A stretch of DNA of 64,000 nucleotides from Desmodesmus armatus. Its lineage: Eukaryota; Chlorophyta; Chlorophyceae; Sphaeropleales; Scenedesmaceae. Where the stretch lies: contig VIIQ02000192.1 of the NCBI GenBank assembly GCA_007449985.2, positions 62,001 through 126,000 on the forward strand, written 5' to 3'. The notes beneath the pieces were generated by a model. That model had not been told where the DNA came from. It saw nothing but the letters and a program-made list of their open reading frames with translations, and ran no database searches. The position numbers and the translations under genes are program-made. The stretch's first letter is position 1; the number at the start of each line of letters is the position of its first letter. Shown here piece after piece: positions 43,501-59,687 of the stretch.

Positions 43501-45099
43501 GCTGCTGCTGCCGCGCCTGCTGCTGCCGCTGCCACGTTCGGCACCGCCCCCACTGCCACCATCATTGCCGCCGCCGCTGCCGCTGCCGCTGCCACGCTCG
43601 CCCCTGGACCCAATGCCACCATCATTGCCGCTGCAGCTGCCGCTGCTGCTGCCGCCGCTGCTGCCGCCGCTGCCATCATTGCTGCCGCCGCTGCCGCCGC
43701 TGCTGCTGCTGCCCAGGTAACTTGCTGCTCCATGTGCTGCGACAAGATCCGCACATGCTGTCATGGCCACCATCAGGCCTACCCCCTGAATGAAGTGCGG
43801 CGACTGCAGCAGCAGTAGCTGCTCTGCATCCACAGCCGGCAGCCCCTGTGAAGTCCCCTCCATTTCGTCAAGAGCTGCCAAGGTAAACACCGACAGGACT
43901 TTGTCACAGGGCTTTAGCAAGCTTAGGGCCAACCAACAAGCCATGGAAAAGGAGCTCTCCAAAAGGCTATCAGCCATCACCCAGTCTGCTGGGAGGTTTG
44001 CTATAAGGCAGCTGGCTTGGCGCATGACCGCTAGCACCAGCTGCATAGCAGCAGCGCACACGGCAGCCGGCAGCACCTCACCCCGTTCACTCCCGCTGCC
44101 GGTATACTTCCACAGAAGGTTCAGCTCTGTAAGGAGCTGCAGGCACCCCGTGGCAAGGTCAGGCATGCACCTACACACCTTGAACCCATCTGTTCTGCTG
44201 AGGAGCCTACACCCGCCGTTCCTGCTGCTGCTTCCCCGCTGCCGAGAGCCCCTGCTGCTGCTGCTGCCGCGCTGGTCTGTCACTTCATTGATGCATCCTG
44301 CTGGGCACTGACCCGGGTGGCTTTTGTTACCCAAGAACACCCGGCCGACCATCACCTCGACAGCAGTAGCTGACAGCAAGCTGGGCAGGTGTGGCGGCAG
44401 CAGTAGGCCAGAGGCGACCACCTGCTGCCGTAGAGCTACTGCTGTGCGGTGCAGGGCCCCACCGGGTGACAGCTGTCGTATCTGCTCGTCTGGAGCGGCG
44501 AAGGAGAGGCTCAGGGTGCGGTAGATGGCTGTGGTGAACACGGAGCCGAGGCGAGGGTTGCTGGGGTACAGGGCGGCAAACAGGGTGTAGAGCCGCAGCG
44601 GCACCTGGAAACAAGGTACATGAAGGACGAGGGGGGGTGGAGCAGTCTGATGTTGGTTTGACTGGAAGCAGAAGCATAGCAAGGGCCATTGCAATTGCAT
44701 GCTCCACAAGAGATGCAGATGCATGGCTTCCTTTCACAGGTCCGTGTCCACAGGCTGCGCTGGTACAGTAGTGTCCACTGTGCTGGCGTACCTTGTGCTC
44801 CTGCACTGCCGCCTTAACTTACGCCATTATTGGCAATCAGTTGCATGATGCACGGCATATCAAGCTGCATGGCTTTCCAGTGAATTTCCTACAAGCCAGT
44901 GTCCACGCACCTTGTGCTCCTGCACTGCTGCCTTGACTTGAGCCAGCGGCATGGCGTCAAAGTAAGGCACATCCGCCACTGCATACTCCAGGGCCCGCAC
45001 CTCTGCTGCATCACAGGCCTGGCCCGCTGACAGCTTGGCTTGCAGCAGCTGCAGCTGTGTCAGCAGCAGCTGCCACTTACGCAGGGGCGCAGCAGCCAT
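40579..45099 (-). CDS. MYND-A: three-exon MYND zinc-finger protein, one frameshift
   Basis: Exons on the minus strand are 45099-44911 (63 codons, MAAAPLRKWQLL to VQEHK), 44604-43138 (489 codons, VPLRLYTLFA to HYMMRQ) and 42773-40579. Donors are GTGCGT and GTAAGC. All phases are 0. The plan and sequence match MYND-B in the opposite orientation, and exon 1 appears identical in protein to MYND-B exon 1. Exon 2 has a Ser/Gly linker (43500-43710). The finger near the end is CNNPLC, CSACRAASYCSSVCQ and HWQQHKRVC. In exon 3 the frame breaks at about 41047 (GGTTATC where MYND-B has GGTTTATC, net -1), leaving a stop at 41019 while the finger frame continues to TGA at 40579. Confidence 0.8.
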
Positions 45100-45975
45100 G
45101 CTGTGGATGCAGGGCGCGCTTTACTGATGAGTCACTGATGGCTACGATAGCTGCAGTGGTGGAGGCGACAACGGCGGCAGCAGAGGAATGCTGTCACAGT
45201 GTGAATGAGGCTTGTGACATGGTCGAGTGCATGAAGCAGAGCAGCTGCTGAAGCATGTTTGCTGGCTTGCATGCTGCAGAGCTGCTCATGTATGCAGCCG
45301 GTGCACCAGCAGAGCATTGCCCACCATCCGGCCCACATACGGGGGTCACCACCCCCTGGGGGTGGTGTGGGGTAAATCAGCTGACCCACCACTTTCCACC
45401 TCACCCAAAGAACGCCTACCAGCACACATTGAATGAAACCTTGCGCAGGCCTGCGTGCCCCCAATGGTGGCCGTATGTTATAGCAGCCTCACCTGTGCTC
45501 CCACCCGGTGATGTTGACCCTGAACTGTGGTCGCGATGCAGGCACACCCAAATTTCACGATCCTTCACTGAAAGAATTCGCTGCTGAGTTGTGCAGCAGA
45601 CAAGCAAACAACGGAACAGCAACCCACCGCTCTTTCAAGCTCAGCTCAAGATCGTTACGCAAAAAGTTTGAGGTAAGACTGCGATGTTCCTGGGAGGGCA
45701 CGTTGAGCAAGAAGCAGCTACCATCAATGTGGGTAGTTGTGAACCACTTCAGGATCAGGTTCAGGACCCACCAACCAGAGCCCTGACAGTTTGGAAATTT
45801 CACAACAATATTCGTTTTTTGCTTGGATGTCGTAAGTTTTTTTTGGCTGGCAAGACTAGCAACGTCTGCTGCATGTGATCTGACAGAGACAGTCCTGTTT
45901 TGTCCTGACTTCATCGGACCATCCTTTCAGCTGCAGAACTGAACACTGGCAACGTGCGCTGATACCTGCGGCGCG
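45100..45975. promoter_or_regulatory. MYND-A 5' flank (inverted copy of MYND-B flank) and divergent promoter region
   Basis: Bases 45100 to about 45550 match 50085-50516 in inverted order, with long exact blocks such as CATCAGTGACTCATCAGT and GCAAGCCAGCAAACATGCTT. It separates MYND-A (minus) from the ankyrin-like gene (plus), so it must hold both promoters. No core element can be named. Confidence 0.6.
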
Positions 45976-49682
<3,707 letters not shown>

Positions 49683-49830
49683 GACGGCATGATTGAGTGT
49701 GTGAAGGCTGTGCAGCAAGTTGCAGCACCCCCAGCTGGCCCTCAGGCCGTTGCAGCTTGTGCGTTTGATAATGTGAGTCATTGCAGCATCAAGCCCAGCA
49801 CGAGGCAATACAAGGGGCATGGCTGTATGC

Positions 49831-50516
49831 AGTATTGTTGGAAGTCAAAGCCCTAATCCGTGGGTTTGCGATGTCCGTTTTTCACTCTGGCTGCTTCTTG
49901 CTCAGGGGCAACCTGCCATGGACACCTCAGCTTCGTTTTAGGTGTTTTGCCTGACCACGTTGTGAGCTAAGCTTAGCTTGAAGCGAACAGACCTGTTCGG
50001 AACAGGCAAACAATTGCTCGCTTGTCTGCTGTGCCAACTCCGCAGCTCAACTACCTTCAAAACCGAATCGTTACTTTGAGTTTTGATTTTCGCGACCGCA
50101 ATCCAGGGCCAACGTCACCGGGTGGGAGCACAGGTGAGCTGCTACAGCTGCTACACCATGATTATAGTGGCAGCATGCAGGTTGCTGCGCAATGTTCCAC
50201 TCAATGTGTGCTGGTAGGTGCTGTTCGCTTGAGGTGCAAAGCGTTGGGTCAGTCTGAGTTGCCCACACCACCCCCAGCGGGTGGTGACCCCCTGTGGGCC
50301 GGATGGTGGAAGGTTGCTGGTGCACCAAATGCTTGATTGAACAGTCATGCAGCATGCAAGCCAGCAAACATGCTTCAGCAGCTGCTCTGCTTCATGCGCT
50401 TGACAGTGTCACAAGCTCCTTCCAGCACTCTTCTGCTGCCACTGCTGTCGCTCCCGCCACTGCAGCTATCGTAGCCATCAGTGACTCATCAGTCAAGCGC
50501 GCCCTGCAGCCACATC
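49831..50516. promoter_or_regulatory. spacer and MYND-B 5' flank
   Basis: Bases 49831-50084 hold nothing recognised. From about 50085 to the MYND-B ATG the sequence is the inverted counterpart of 45100-45550, which is why it is read as the duplicated upstream region including the promoter. Confidence 0.55.
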
Positions 50517-53500
50517 ATGGCTGCTGCGCCCCTGCGCAAGTGGCAGCTGCTGCTGACACAGCTGCAGCTGCTGCAAGCCAAGCTGTCAGCAGGTCAGGCC
50601 TGTGATGCAGCAGAGGTGCGGGCCCTGGAGTATGCAGTGGCGGATGTGCCTTACTTTGACGCCATGCCGCTGGCTCAAGTCAAGGCAGCAGTGCAGGAGC
50701 ACAAGGTGCGTGGACACTGGCTTGTAGGATATTTACTGGATATATTTACTGGAAAGCCATGCCTCTGAATATGGCGTGCATCATGCAATATTGGCGTAAG
50801 TCAAGGCAGCAGTGCACAAGGTGCGCCAGCACAGTGGACACTAGTGTACCAGCGCAGCCTGTGGACACGGACCTGTGAAAGGAAGCCATGCATCTGCATC
50901 TCTTGTGGAGCATGCACAGGAGTAAGATGCACATCATGACGCACCAGCTGAATCCAACATAGCCCGTGGTTTGCCGCCGGTTTTGGCTGGATGCTGCAGC
51001 CACTCCAGCGCACTGCAGCATGGCGCTACAGTGGACCTTGCTATACATGCTTTCCAGTCAGTTCAACATTCAGACTGCACCAACCACGGTGAGGATTGGG
51101 CCAAGCCAGTCTTGCTTCTCCCACTGCCTGGCTCCCTATCTCACTCAGCCCCGCATTGTCCCCTCATGTACCTTGTTTCCAGGTGCCGCTGCGGCTCTAC
51201 ACCCTGTTTGCCGGCCTATACCCCAGCAACCCCCGCCTCGGCTCCGTCTTCACCACAGCCATCTACCGCACCCTGTCCCTCTCCATCATCGCTCCCGACG
51301 AGATGATTCGCCAGCTGTCGCCCGGTGGGACCCTGCACCGTACAGCAGTAGCCCTACAGCAGCAAGTGGTGGCCTCCGGCCTACTGCTGCCGCCACACCT
51401 GCCCAGCTTGCTGTCAGCTACTGCTGTCGAGGTGATGGTTGGCCGGGTGCACTTAGGTACCAAGAGTTACCCCGGCTCCTGCCCTGCAGGATGCATCAAT
51501 GAACCCACCGGCCAAGGCAGCAGGGGTTCTCGGCAGCGGGGGAGCAGCGGCAGGGGCGGCACGGCCAGAGTCCTCAGCATGAGCGATGGGTTTAACGTGT
51601 GTAGGTGCATGGCTGACCTTGCCACGGGGTGTGTGCAGCTCCTTATTGAGCTGAACCTTGTGTGGAAGTATACCGGCAGCGGGAGTAAGCGGGGTGAGGT
51701 GCTGCCGGCTGCCGTGTGCGCTGCTGCTATGCAGCTGGTGCTAGCGGTCGTGCGCCAAGCCAGCTGCATTGTCGAGCAGCTCCCAGCGGGCTGGGTGATG
51801 GCTGACAGTCTGGTGGAGAGCGCCTTTGGCATGGCTTGTATGGTGGGCTTGAGCCTGCTAAAGCCCTGTGAGAAGATCCTTTTGGGGTTCAGCGCAGCAG
51901 TGTTTGACGAAATTCAGGGGACTTTGCAGCGGGCGCCGGCTGTGGATGCAGAACAGCAGCTGCTGCTGCAGTCGCCGCACTTGATACAGGGGGTGGGCCT
52001 GATGGTGGCGCTGACAGCATGTGCGGATCTTGTCGCAGCACATGGAGCAGCAAGTTACCTGGCCAGCAGCAGCCGCAGCAGCGGCGGCGGCAGCAGTGAT
52101 GGCGGCGGCGGCAGCAGTGACGGCAGCAGCAGCAGCAGCAGCAGGCGCGGCAGCGGCATCCTTGCGTGGATGAGTGGTGTCACCACTGAGTCCCAGCTGA
52201 GGTGGAGAGTTCATGAGGAGTGCGGTACCTTCCGCGCAGACCCCAGCAGTGACAGCAATGGCAGCAGCAGCGGCAGCAGTGACGATCTTGCAGTTGCGCA
52301 GCGGCTGTACAAGGGGCAGCTGAATGTGGTGGAGGGTGCCTGGGACATGGCCAGCAGCGGCCATAAGCTGCTGCCAAAGCCAATCCAGCTGCTGCTGCAG
52401 CTGCTGGGGGTGAGCAGCAAGGTGGGGATGTGGGGTGGGTGCCGGCTGGTGGAGAGGATTGTTATGTTCGATCTGCTGCTGCCGCGGGCGCGGTCGCTGT
52501 ACCACAGCTTGTGTGATGGCCGGCACTACATGATGAGACAGGTGAGGCTTCTGGGACCAGGGGTGGGTAGAACAGGCTTCTGGGACCAGTGGTGGGAAGG
52601 AAATGCTTCCGGGACCAGGGGTGGGTAGGGTAGAAAAGGCTTCTGGGACCAGGGGTGGGTGATTGCGTTGATGGTTAGTCAACCATGGATGGGTCTTGTT
52701 GCTGTTGAGCAATTGTTTGTCATGTAGCGTGTGAGTTGTATAGGCAAGAGGCATGTGTTGTTGGTATGTATGCAGGAGGAGTAGCAGGAGTTTAGGGTTT
52801 AGGGTTGAGTGTTCGATGGGGAGGTGGGCAACAGGAACATGGGGATACATGGGCTGGGAGGGAAAGTGAGGGGTTAATAAGGACCCGAAAGATCTGCTTA
52901 TGGTGACCTTTATGTTTCATGTTTGTTTACTCCGACACACTGTCACACCTGTCGCCATGCTTCACCTTCCCTCCCAATGCACCACACATATGTGCCACAC
53001 GCAATTCTCACACTGTCTTACATGTCACCGTGCTTCACCTTACCCCCCCCCCTCGTGCAACTCATATGTGTGCCGCAGGCACACACGCAGGGGAAGCTAA
53101 ACCCTCTGATGCAGCAGCTGTACGACATGAGGGTACAGACATACCTTCTGCCCGCCGACCCACAGCAGCAGTTCCAGCAGCAATGGCAGCTGGTCAAATC
53201 GTACAGTGCCGTGCCAGGTTTGGACATGCAGCTTCACGAAAGGGTGCAGCACGTGCTGCTGTTTTGGGCGGCAAAGCTGCCAGACTCCACAGATGGCCTT
53301 GATCAGTACTGTAACCAGGCACTGGTCTCCACAACCATGATTGCCAACAAGGCAGGGGGGATGCTGGAGCAGCTGCTGGTGGACTTCATGCAAGAGCAGC
53401 ACGAGAAGCAGCAGCGGCAGCAGCAGGGGGAGGAGGGCCCCATCAGGGGTGGCAGCAACAGCCTGCAGCAAGGGCACCAGTCACAGGAGCAGCAGCAGCA

Positions 53501-53674
53501 GCAGCGGCAGCAGCAATTGTTGTTGCAGCAGCAGCAGCAGCAGGGTGCTGCAGAAGCCTCCCAAGGTACTGAGGTGCCTGACCTGCTGCTGCAGCTGCTG
53601 CAGCGGGCGATGACTCAACTTGACATGTGCGCTAACATTGCTGGCGATACACCTGCTGCTGCTGCTGCCGCTGG

Positions 53675-53706
<32 letters not shown>

Positions 53707-53811
53707 AGCGTACTGCCAATGCAGTCAGCAACAGAGACAGGAAAGGCAAGGGCAAGGGCAACAGCAAAGGCAGCAGCAACAGCAGCAGCAGGCGCAGCCG
53801 CCAGGCGGTTG

Positions 53812-53845
<34 letters not shown>

Positions 53846-53949
53846 CGGTCAGCGGCCGGGCACCGGGGTGGGTGGTGAGTCCAGCTATCTGACTTGGTTG
53901 GTGGTTATCAGGCTGCTACTGCCCCTCATTAACAAACACTGCAAGCCCT

Positions 53950-53993
<44 letters not shown>

Positions 53994-55370
53994 CCACCAC
54001 CACCACCACCACCACCACCAGCTGCAGCAGCACTCACTACAAGTGATGCTGCTGCTGGGCAGTCAGCAGCAGCAGCAGCACCTGCAGCAGTACCAGTTGC
54101 TGCTGACCCTAGCAGCACACGGGCTCAGCAGGTGCAGCAGCTTGCGCCACTCCTAGAGACGTGTGCACGCCAGCAGCTTGCAGCAGCAGCTGCGGGGCAT
54201 GCTGCATTGATGGCCGAGCCAGGCCACATGCTGTCAATCATCTGCAGCATAGCACAAGCGGCCAGCAGCCCGCAAAACAACCAGCATGGAGTGCTGCTGC
54301 AAGCTGCTCTGCGTGAGGGGCCCGGCAGCATAGCAGCCCGGCAGCTGTTTGGAGTACTGGCAAGCCTGCTCAAGGCTGGTACTGTCCTCAACAGCAGTGA
54401 CGGCAGCATTGGCGGCAGCAGCAGTGGCGGCAGTGGCAGCAGCGGCAGCAGGGATGTGGGTGTTGCAGCAGGTGTGAGGGCACAGTGGGGCCAGGCGCTA
54501 GAGCAGACTGCAGAGGAGTGTAGGGTGGCTGTGGCTGCTGCAGTTGCGGCTCTCTTGGCACCCTCGATCCTGAAGCACGGCCCCCCGGAAGGCACAAGCA
54601 TTGACAGCGACAGCAGCAGCAGCGATGACGATGGAAGCAGCAGTGACAGCATTGGCAGCAAGTGGGAGGCAGTCGATGCAGCAGCACTGGCCCCCTGGCT
54701 TGTGCTGTGTGGCCGCTGCTTTGTGCAGTGGGGGCAGCAGCTGCTGTTACCACAGGGTGCCAGGCATCGCCCCTTTCCATACCCGGACACGGGCTTACTG
54801 CACGAGTACAACATTAGCAGTAGCCTCAGCGTGGTGTTTCCCCAGCGACTGCACCAGCAGCAGGAGCGTACACATGGTATGCTCCCTGCAGAGGGTTTAT
54901 CAGGGCCACAGGGCGGCTCAGGTGAAGTAGAGCCGCGCCTGTTTGGCTTCCTGAGTGCGGGGCTGCATCTCACATTTGGCCGCTTGAAAGGTAGCAGCAG
55001 CAGCAGCAGCGGGGGTAATGATGGCGCCGGCAGCAGCAGCAGCAGCATAGAGGCGCTGTCTGCAGCGTTCCAACAGTTGCAGATGGCACACTTGTACGAG
55101 TGCAGCTTTCCACACGAAGGAGGCCATCAGCAGTTTGGGAAGCTTCTAGTGGAAGTGGGGCAAATCTTTGCCGGCAGCCTGCCACTGAAGAGCCTCTGCT
55201 GCAACAACCCCCTCTGTGCCAACATCGAGGGGCCATGTGAGGCTGCAGCGGCCAGCAAGGATTGCAGTGCGTGCAGGGCTGCGAGCTACTGCAGCTCTGT
55301 GTGTCAGAAGCAGCACTGGCAGCAGCATAAGCGGCTGTGCAGCGCAGGGCTGGCTGCCGACAGGGGCTGA
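50517..55370 (+). CDS. MYND-B: intact three-exon MYND zinc-finger protein
   Basis: Exons are 50517-50705 (63 codons), 51183-52541 (453 codons) and 53079-55370 (763 codons plus TGA), all phase 0, with donors GTGCGT and GTGAGG, giving about 1279 residues. The ATG chosen starts MAAAPLRKW, as in MYND-A; an in-frame GTG 36 bp upstream is ignored. Exon 2 is the well-conserved core (VPLRLYTLFA, MSDGFNVCRCMADLATGC, SSKVGMWGG). Exon 3 is rich in Gln, Ala and Ser runs, including an Ala-then-Pro block from GCA and CCA repeats at 53950-54019. The finger at about residues 1224-1270 is CNNPLC, CSACRAASYCSSVCQ and HWQQHKRLC. It is probably nuclear or cytosolic; no signal or membrane segment is seen. Biochemical role unknown. 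Confidence 0.85.
52546..52665. repeat. minisatellite in MYND-B intron 2
   Basis: Four copies of GCTTCTGGGACCAGGGGTGGG with variable spacers start just inside the intron. The matching MYND-A intron (about 43105-43130) has a single copy. The telomere-like TTTAGGGTTTAGGGTT at 52791-52806 lies further into the same intron. Confidence 0.85.
53950..54019 (+). repeat. coding (GCA)n then (CCA)n block in MYND-B exon 3
   Basis: About 15 GCA codons (Ala) are followed by about 10 CCA/CCN-type codons (Pro), giving a poly-Ala/poly-Pro block absent at this length from MYND-A, where the same place reads AAAAALTPSD. Confidence 0.9.
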
Positions 55371-56465
55371 GGGAGTGGGCTTGCGCTGCTGCCTGCGCAG
55401 CGTGGCCATGCTGGTCAGGTTGTGTGATTGATTGCATGGTTTGCGGCATTGCATCGATTGTGTGGAAACAAAGGCAGGTTTCAGGATTGGGGCGGAGAGC
55501 CGAAGTTTCTCAATTGTGCTAGAATGGTTGGGTGCGTGTTGAGAGACTCTCTCAGTCCGGTACTGAGCCTGTTGCTACTGGCAACAGTACTTATGTTGTT
55601 TGCCCAACAGGTGTGTTGATGGATTGAGCTTGACTGTGCTGCATCGTGCTGTGCCGTGCCAACTTAGTTTTGTCACAGTATGTACATGTCACCCTTTTTC
55701 ACGCATCTGTCGCAACAACAGCATGTGTACGTGCTGAGCTTGAATACTGTTACTGTTACATGGTTCAGGCTGAATACAATGAAGCAAGCTGCAAGCGCAC
55801 GACACATGAGTGCAATAACTTCTACCTACTTGTATTCACAGTCGCTTGTCCCAATTGTGGGCCGCAGCTGGTGTAACTTCACACTGAGCATTTCCTTTCG
55901 CCAAGTACTGGCATCCCTGCTTGCCTCATTAGACCATGAGCATCGCCAGGCTATTCACATGGGGTTCACTCGATTTAACCGGCTTCAGCACGACTTCTGC
56001 AAGCAAGTTGCACCCCTTCAATCGCCAAGGGCAGGCATTGACCCGTGCTTACCAGACAACAAACAGGGACTTGGACTGCACCCCAGAACAACGGACAAGA
56101 TTGAGGTTTAGACGCTGAAAGCCAGGAAATCAACTATCGACACAACTTGTACATTGTTTGACAAAAAATGTCACATGGTGGGCAAAATCTGTAGCACGGT
56201 TTGCATACTGTTTGACAAACAGGTTACAGAGTGAGCCAAAATCGTAGCGGGTCCTGCATACTGATACACAAACATATCACAAAATGAGGAGAACAACCTA
56301 GCGCCACACCAGCCAACCCCCAGGATGCACTACACCCAGGCACCCTACGACGCAGTCACTGTACGCTAAGATACACAACAGTACTAGTTGTACACCAGAT
56401 GGCACTGCAATACAATTTTTGGCCAGCAAACTGCTGGTAATTGAGGCTTGTGCAGCTCCACATCC
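55371..56465. other. spacer between MYND-B and MYND-4 (convergent), with degenerate tandem repeat
   Basis: The genes converge here. The first 60 bp match the region left of MYND-A in inverted order. The frame 55680-56111 (143 codons) has no recognisable domain. From about 56149 to 56300 there are about three degenerate copies of a roughly 53-bp unit (TACTGTTTGACAAAC variants). Confidence 0.45.
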
Positions 56466-59400
56466 TCAATTTGCTATTGCTGCTGGTGCTGCAACGACAG
56501 CAGCAGCCGCTGCCAGCGCCTTGCACACAGGCTTGTGCTGCTTCCAAGCCACGCGCTGACAGTCCCTCCCACAGTAGCGGGCAATGTGGCACCCCGCACA
56601 AATGCAGCTGCGCGCTGACACCAGCTGCACCTCTGTGAGCCCGCTGATGTTCCCACAGCCCGGGTTGTTGCAGAAGTGCGGCACTGCGATGTTGCAGAGC
56701 ATGGCCCCAACTGTCTGCAGCTGCTGCACCAGCGCTGTGAGTGAAGCATCCGTCAGCCCCTCAGGCTGCTGCATCCCCTGCACAGCCGACAAGAGCGCCT
56801 GCAGCTGCGGCTGCAGCTGCTGCGGTGCACAACCGGCAGCTTCCAGCTGTGCAAGCGCTGCAGGCGCCTCAACACCACCCACCCACTCAGACACTGTGGC
56901 TGCCCCCGACCGCAGCCAACTTGGAGGGCTACACTGCAGCACCAGTGTTGCACTGTACTCCTGCAATTCAGCTTCCCTCTCCCTCACCTCAGACGCCAGC
57001 TGCAGCAGCTGTGGGACCCGCTGACGCAACTGCTTCGCCCACTGCAGGCAGCAGCGCCCAAAGATGACAAGGCTGGGCAGGTAGTCTGCTGCAGGCTGCT
57101 GTGCTGCTGCTGACCATGGCGTTGGTGGTAACAGCAGCCCCACAGCTGCCTCCCCAGCCGCTGCGCAGCAGCCGGCTAGTGCCCCCGCACCCCAACACGG
57201 CCGCCCCATCTTCAGCACTGTGCTGAGCAAGCTGTACAGCTGCCGCTGCTCCTGTGCCACCACCTCAGGCCCACAGAGGCCCATGTGCTGCACCAACGCA
57301 GAGCGGGTGTAGCCCTGGCGGCAAACTAGCACTCGTGTGAACAGCGCACTGCTCTCAAAAGGCAGATCTTCTATGTTTACCGTGCCGTTCTGCATTGCCG
57401 TGGTGACAGCACGCAGCACAGCCTCAAGCACAGGCCCCAATCTGGCAAACCTGGCGGCCTCCTGTGACGCTGCAGCTGTGGCACGTCTGCTACTGCTGCT
57501 GTTGCTGTTGGTGCCGCTGCTGTTGCCACTGCTGCTGAGCTGGCACAGCTCGCCTTGCGAGAAGTGCAGCATGGTGCAAAGCAGTGGCAGCAGCCGCGCA
57601 AGGTAGCCTGCCCTTGCCGCCTCCGTTAAAGCTGCCCCGCTATCGTTGCTGCTGCTGCTGCCGCCCCCTGTACTGCCTGCTTGTGTTGGGGGCTGCTGGT
57701 GAAGCATGTCGTCCACCAACTGCAGCACCAGACCTAGCACCTCCTGCACCCAGCCGACAGGTGGTACTGGAAGAAGCCAGCCGAGGCTTTCCTGATCCCT
57801 GCTTAGGTCATCGCCCACAAATAACACGCTGCTGCATAGGTCAAGCAGCTCCTGCACGGTCTCCTGCAGGTGCTGCAAGTGCTGTTGCGCCAAGTGCTGG
57901 GCGCTGGGTGACAGAAGGCTGCTGGCGCACGGCAGCAGCACTGCTGGCAGCAGCATCAGCGTGAGTGGCAGCAGCAGCAACTGCTGCTGGACTTGACGCC
58001 GCTGCTGCAACTGCAGCTGCTGCAGTTGCAGCTGCCAGGACGCCAAGCCGTTGCTGTCCGATGGGTCCATCACTGCAGCGCACCATTCCTTGCACACACC
58101 AGCTGCAATGCGCAGTTCTGAACAGTCTGCCAGCAGGTTCACTGGCTCCTGTGCCCAGGCAGTAACTTCAGGAGCCAAGCCCAGCAGCTGCAGCAGGTGC
58201 AGCTGGCAGACTGACTGGGTGTCAATGACATCCGCACTGCTGCTGCTCCCGCTGCTGCTGCTGTTGCCACCAGGGGCATGCTGATGTTGTCCTGTAGGGG
58301 CGGGCGTGCTGCTGCTGCAGCCGCGGCTGCTGCTGCCACCCTCCTTGGCATTGTGAGCTGCCACTGCGCTGCTGACATCCGCTGCCAAGAGCACCAGCAT
58401 CGATGCTGCAAAAGGCAGCCTTTCGGGTGCCAGCAGCAGCTGCTGCAGGCCCTCTCCCTCGCTGCCCTCCCCCTGCTGCTGCCAGCGCCCATACGCCACA
58501 ACCAATCTCGAGACTAATTTATAGCCCAGCTTCCGGGCTGTCCGAGTGCTGGTTTGCAAACTAGTCAGCACCTCATCTACTTTGTGAGGCATGCGCTGGC
58601 GCAGCTCCGGACGCAGATGCTGCACCAGGACGCTGGCATGCTGCAGGACTGCTGTGGTGAGTTGCATGCCTGCAGCTGCATGCCCACTAGGGTGGCACAG
58701 CCAGGCAATGATGTCCACATCAGCCGACTGCGGAGCCCAGAGGCCCAACATGAGATCGTACACGAGCATGACTGTGTGCAACATCCCGTGGCCCGCGCTG
58801 GGGGTGTGCTCCTCGCTCCAATCACCAGCAGCATGGGCGGCTCCCTTGTCCTGCAGGTCGGCAGCCGCCGCTGTCATGACTGCTGCGAGCTGCTGCAGCA
58901 TCCCCGAGTGCTCCAGCTGCTGCCGCATGCTGCTGGCCAGGCTGCTGCTGCCGGCGCCCTTGGTCACGCCTGCTTCATTTGCTGTCTGTATCAGGGACTG
59001 CAGCGTGACGAAAGCACAATGCGTGCAATCTGAGCTCCAGCTGTGCTGAGCTGCTGCGGTGAAGGCGGCTCCAAGCTGCAACGGTACCTGCACCATGTGA
59101 CAGCAGGTGGAAGGATAGATGGATGGGCGAAGGGCACTTGTTTGTCAATTTGAGCTGATGTGGGTCAGTGCCGTATAGTAGGCCCACCATCGCAGCACGG
59201 CAACTGGGGCAGGAGACACAGCCATGCCAGCCAAGCGCAAGCAAAGTGCAAGCAGGCGGCTAGAGTATGCAACAACAAACATGCCCTTGAACATGCAGCT
59301 GCTGCTGCCAGTCAGCAACAAATGCTGAGCAAGAATTTGCAAGCGGACATAACAGTATCAGATAAGCATTGGGTGGGGAGTGATGAACTGCCACTGCTTA

Positions 59401-59687
59401 CTGACGACTCACGCCAGTGCTGAGCTCAGTGTGGACCAACAGACAGTGTCCGCCTGCAGCCACGCTTGTAGCAGAAGTGACAGACCATGTTTGCAACTCA
59501 CCTTCAGCTGCTGCACCAGCTTCTTCCAGACTGCTTTGGGTTGTGGCGGAAGCTCAAATACCTTGTCAACCAGGTGCTTCACTGTTCGTAGCACTGCGTT
59601 CGCCTCTGCACTGCCAGGCTGCTTGGTATTGCACTCCTGCAGCAGCTTGGCAGCTTTGTCCCACGTGCCAGCGACGTTGGTTCCCAT
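56466..59687 (-). CDS. MYND-4: intact two-exon MYND zinc-finger protein
   Basis: On the minus strand exon 1 is 59687-59502 (62 codons, MGTNVAGTWDK to QQLK) and exon 2 is 59087-56466 (VPLQLG to TGA), with an intron of 414 bp using GTGAGT and GTGCAG. The product is about 935 residues. Exon 1 differs from MYND-2 at about six residues and from MYND-1 at about twelve, while its 5' flank looks more like that of MYND-1. The body is Ala/Leu/Gln-rich and helical with Ser/Gly linkers (about 58220-58360 and 57480-57540). The finger at about residues 868-917 is CNNPGC, CICAGC, RYCGRDCQ and WKQHKPVC. It is the only undamaged copy of the two-exon subtype. Confidence 0.85.

Noticed and set aside
55680..56111. 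143-codon ORF between MYND-B and MYND-4
   Set aside because: No recognisable domain, in a spacer with degenerate repeats; treated as chance.
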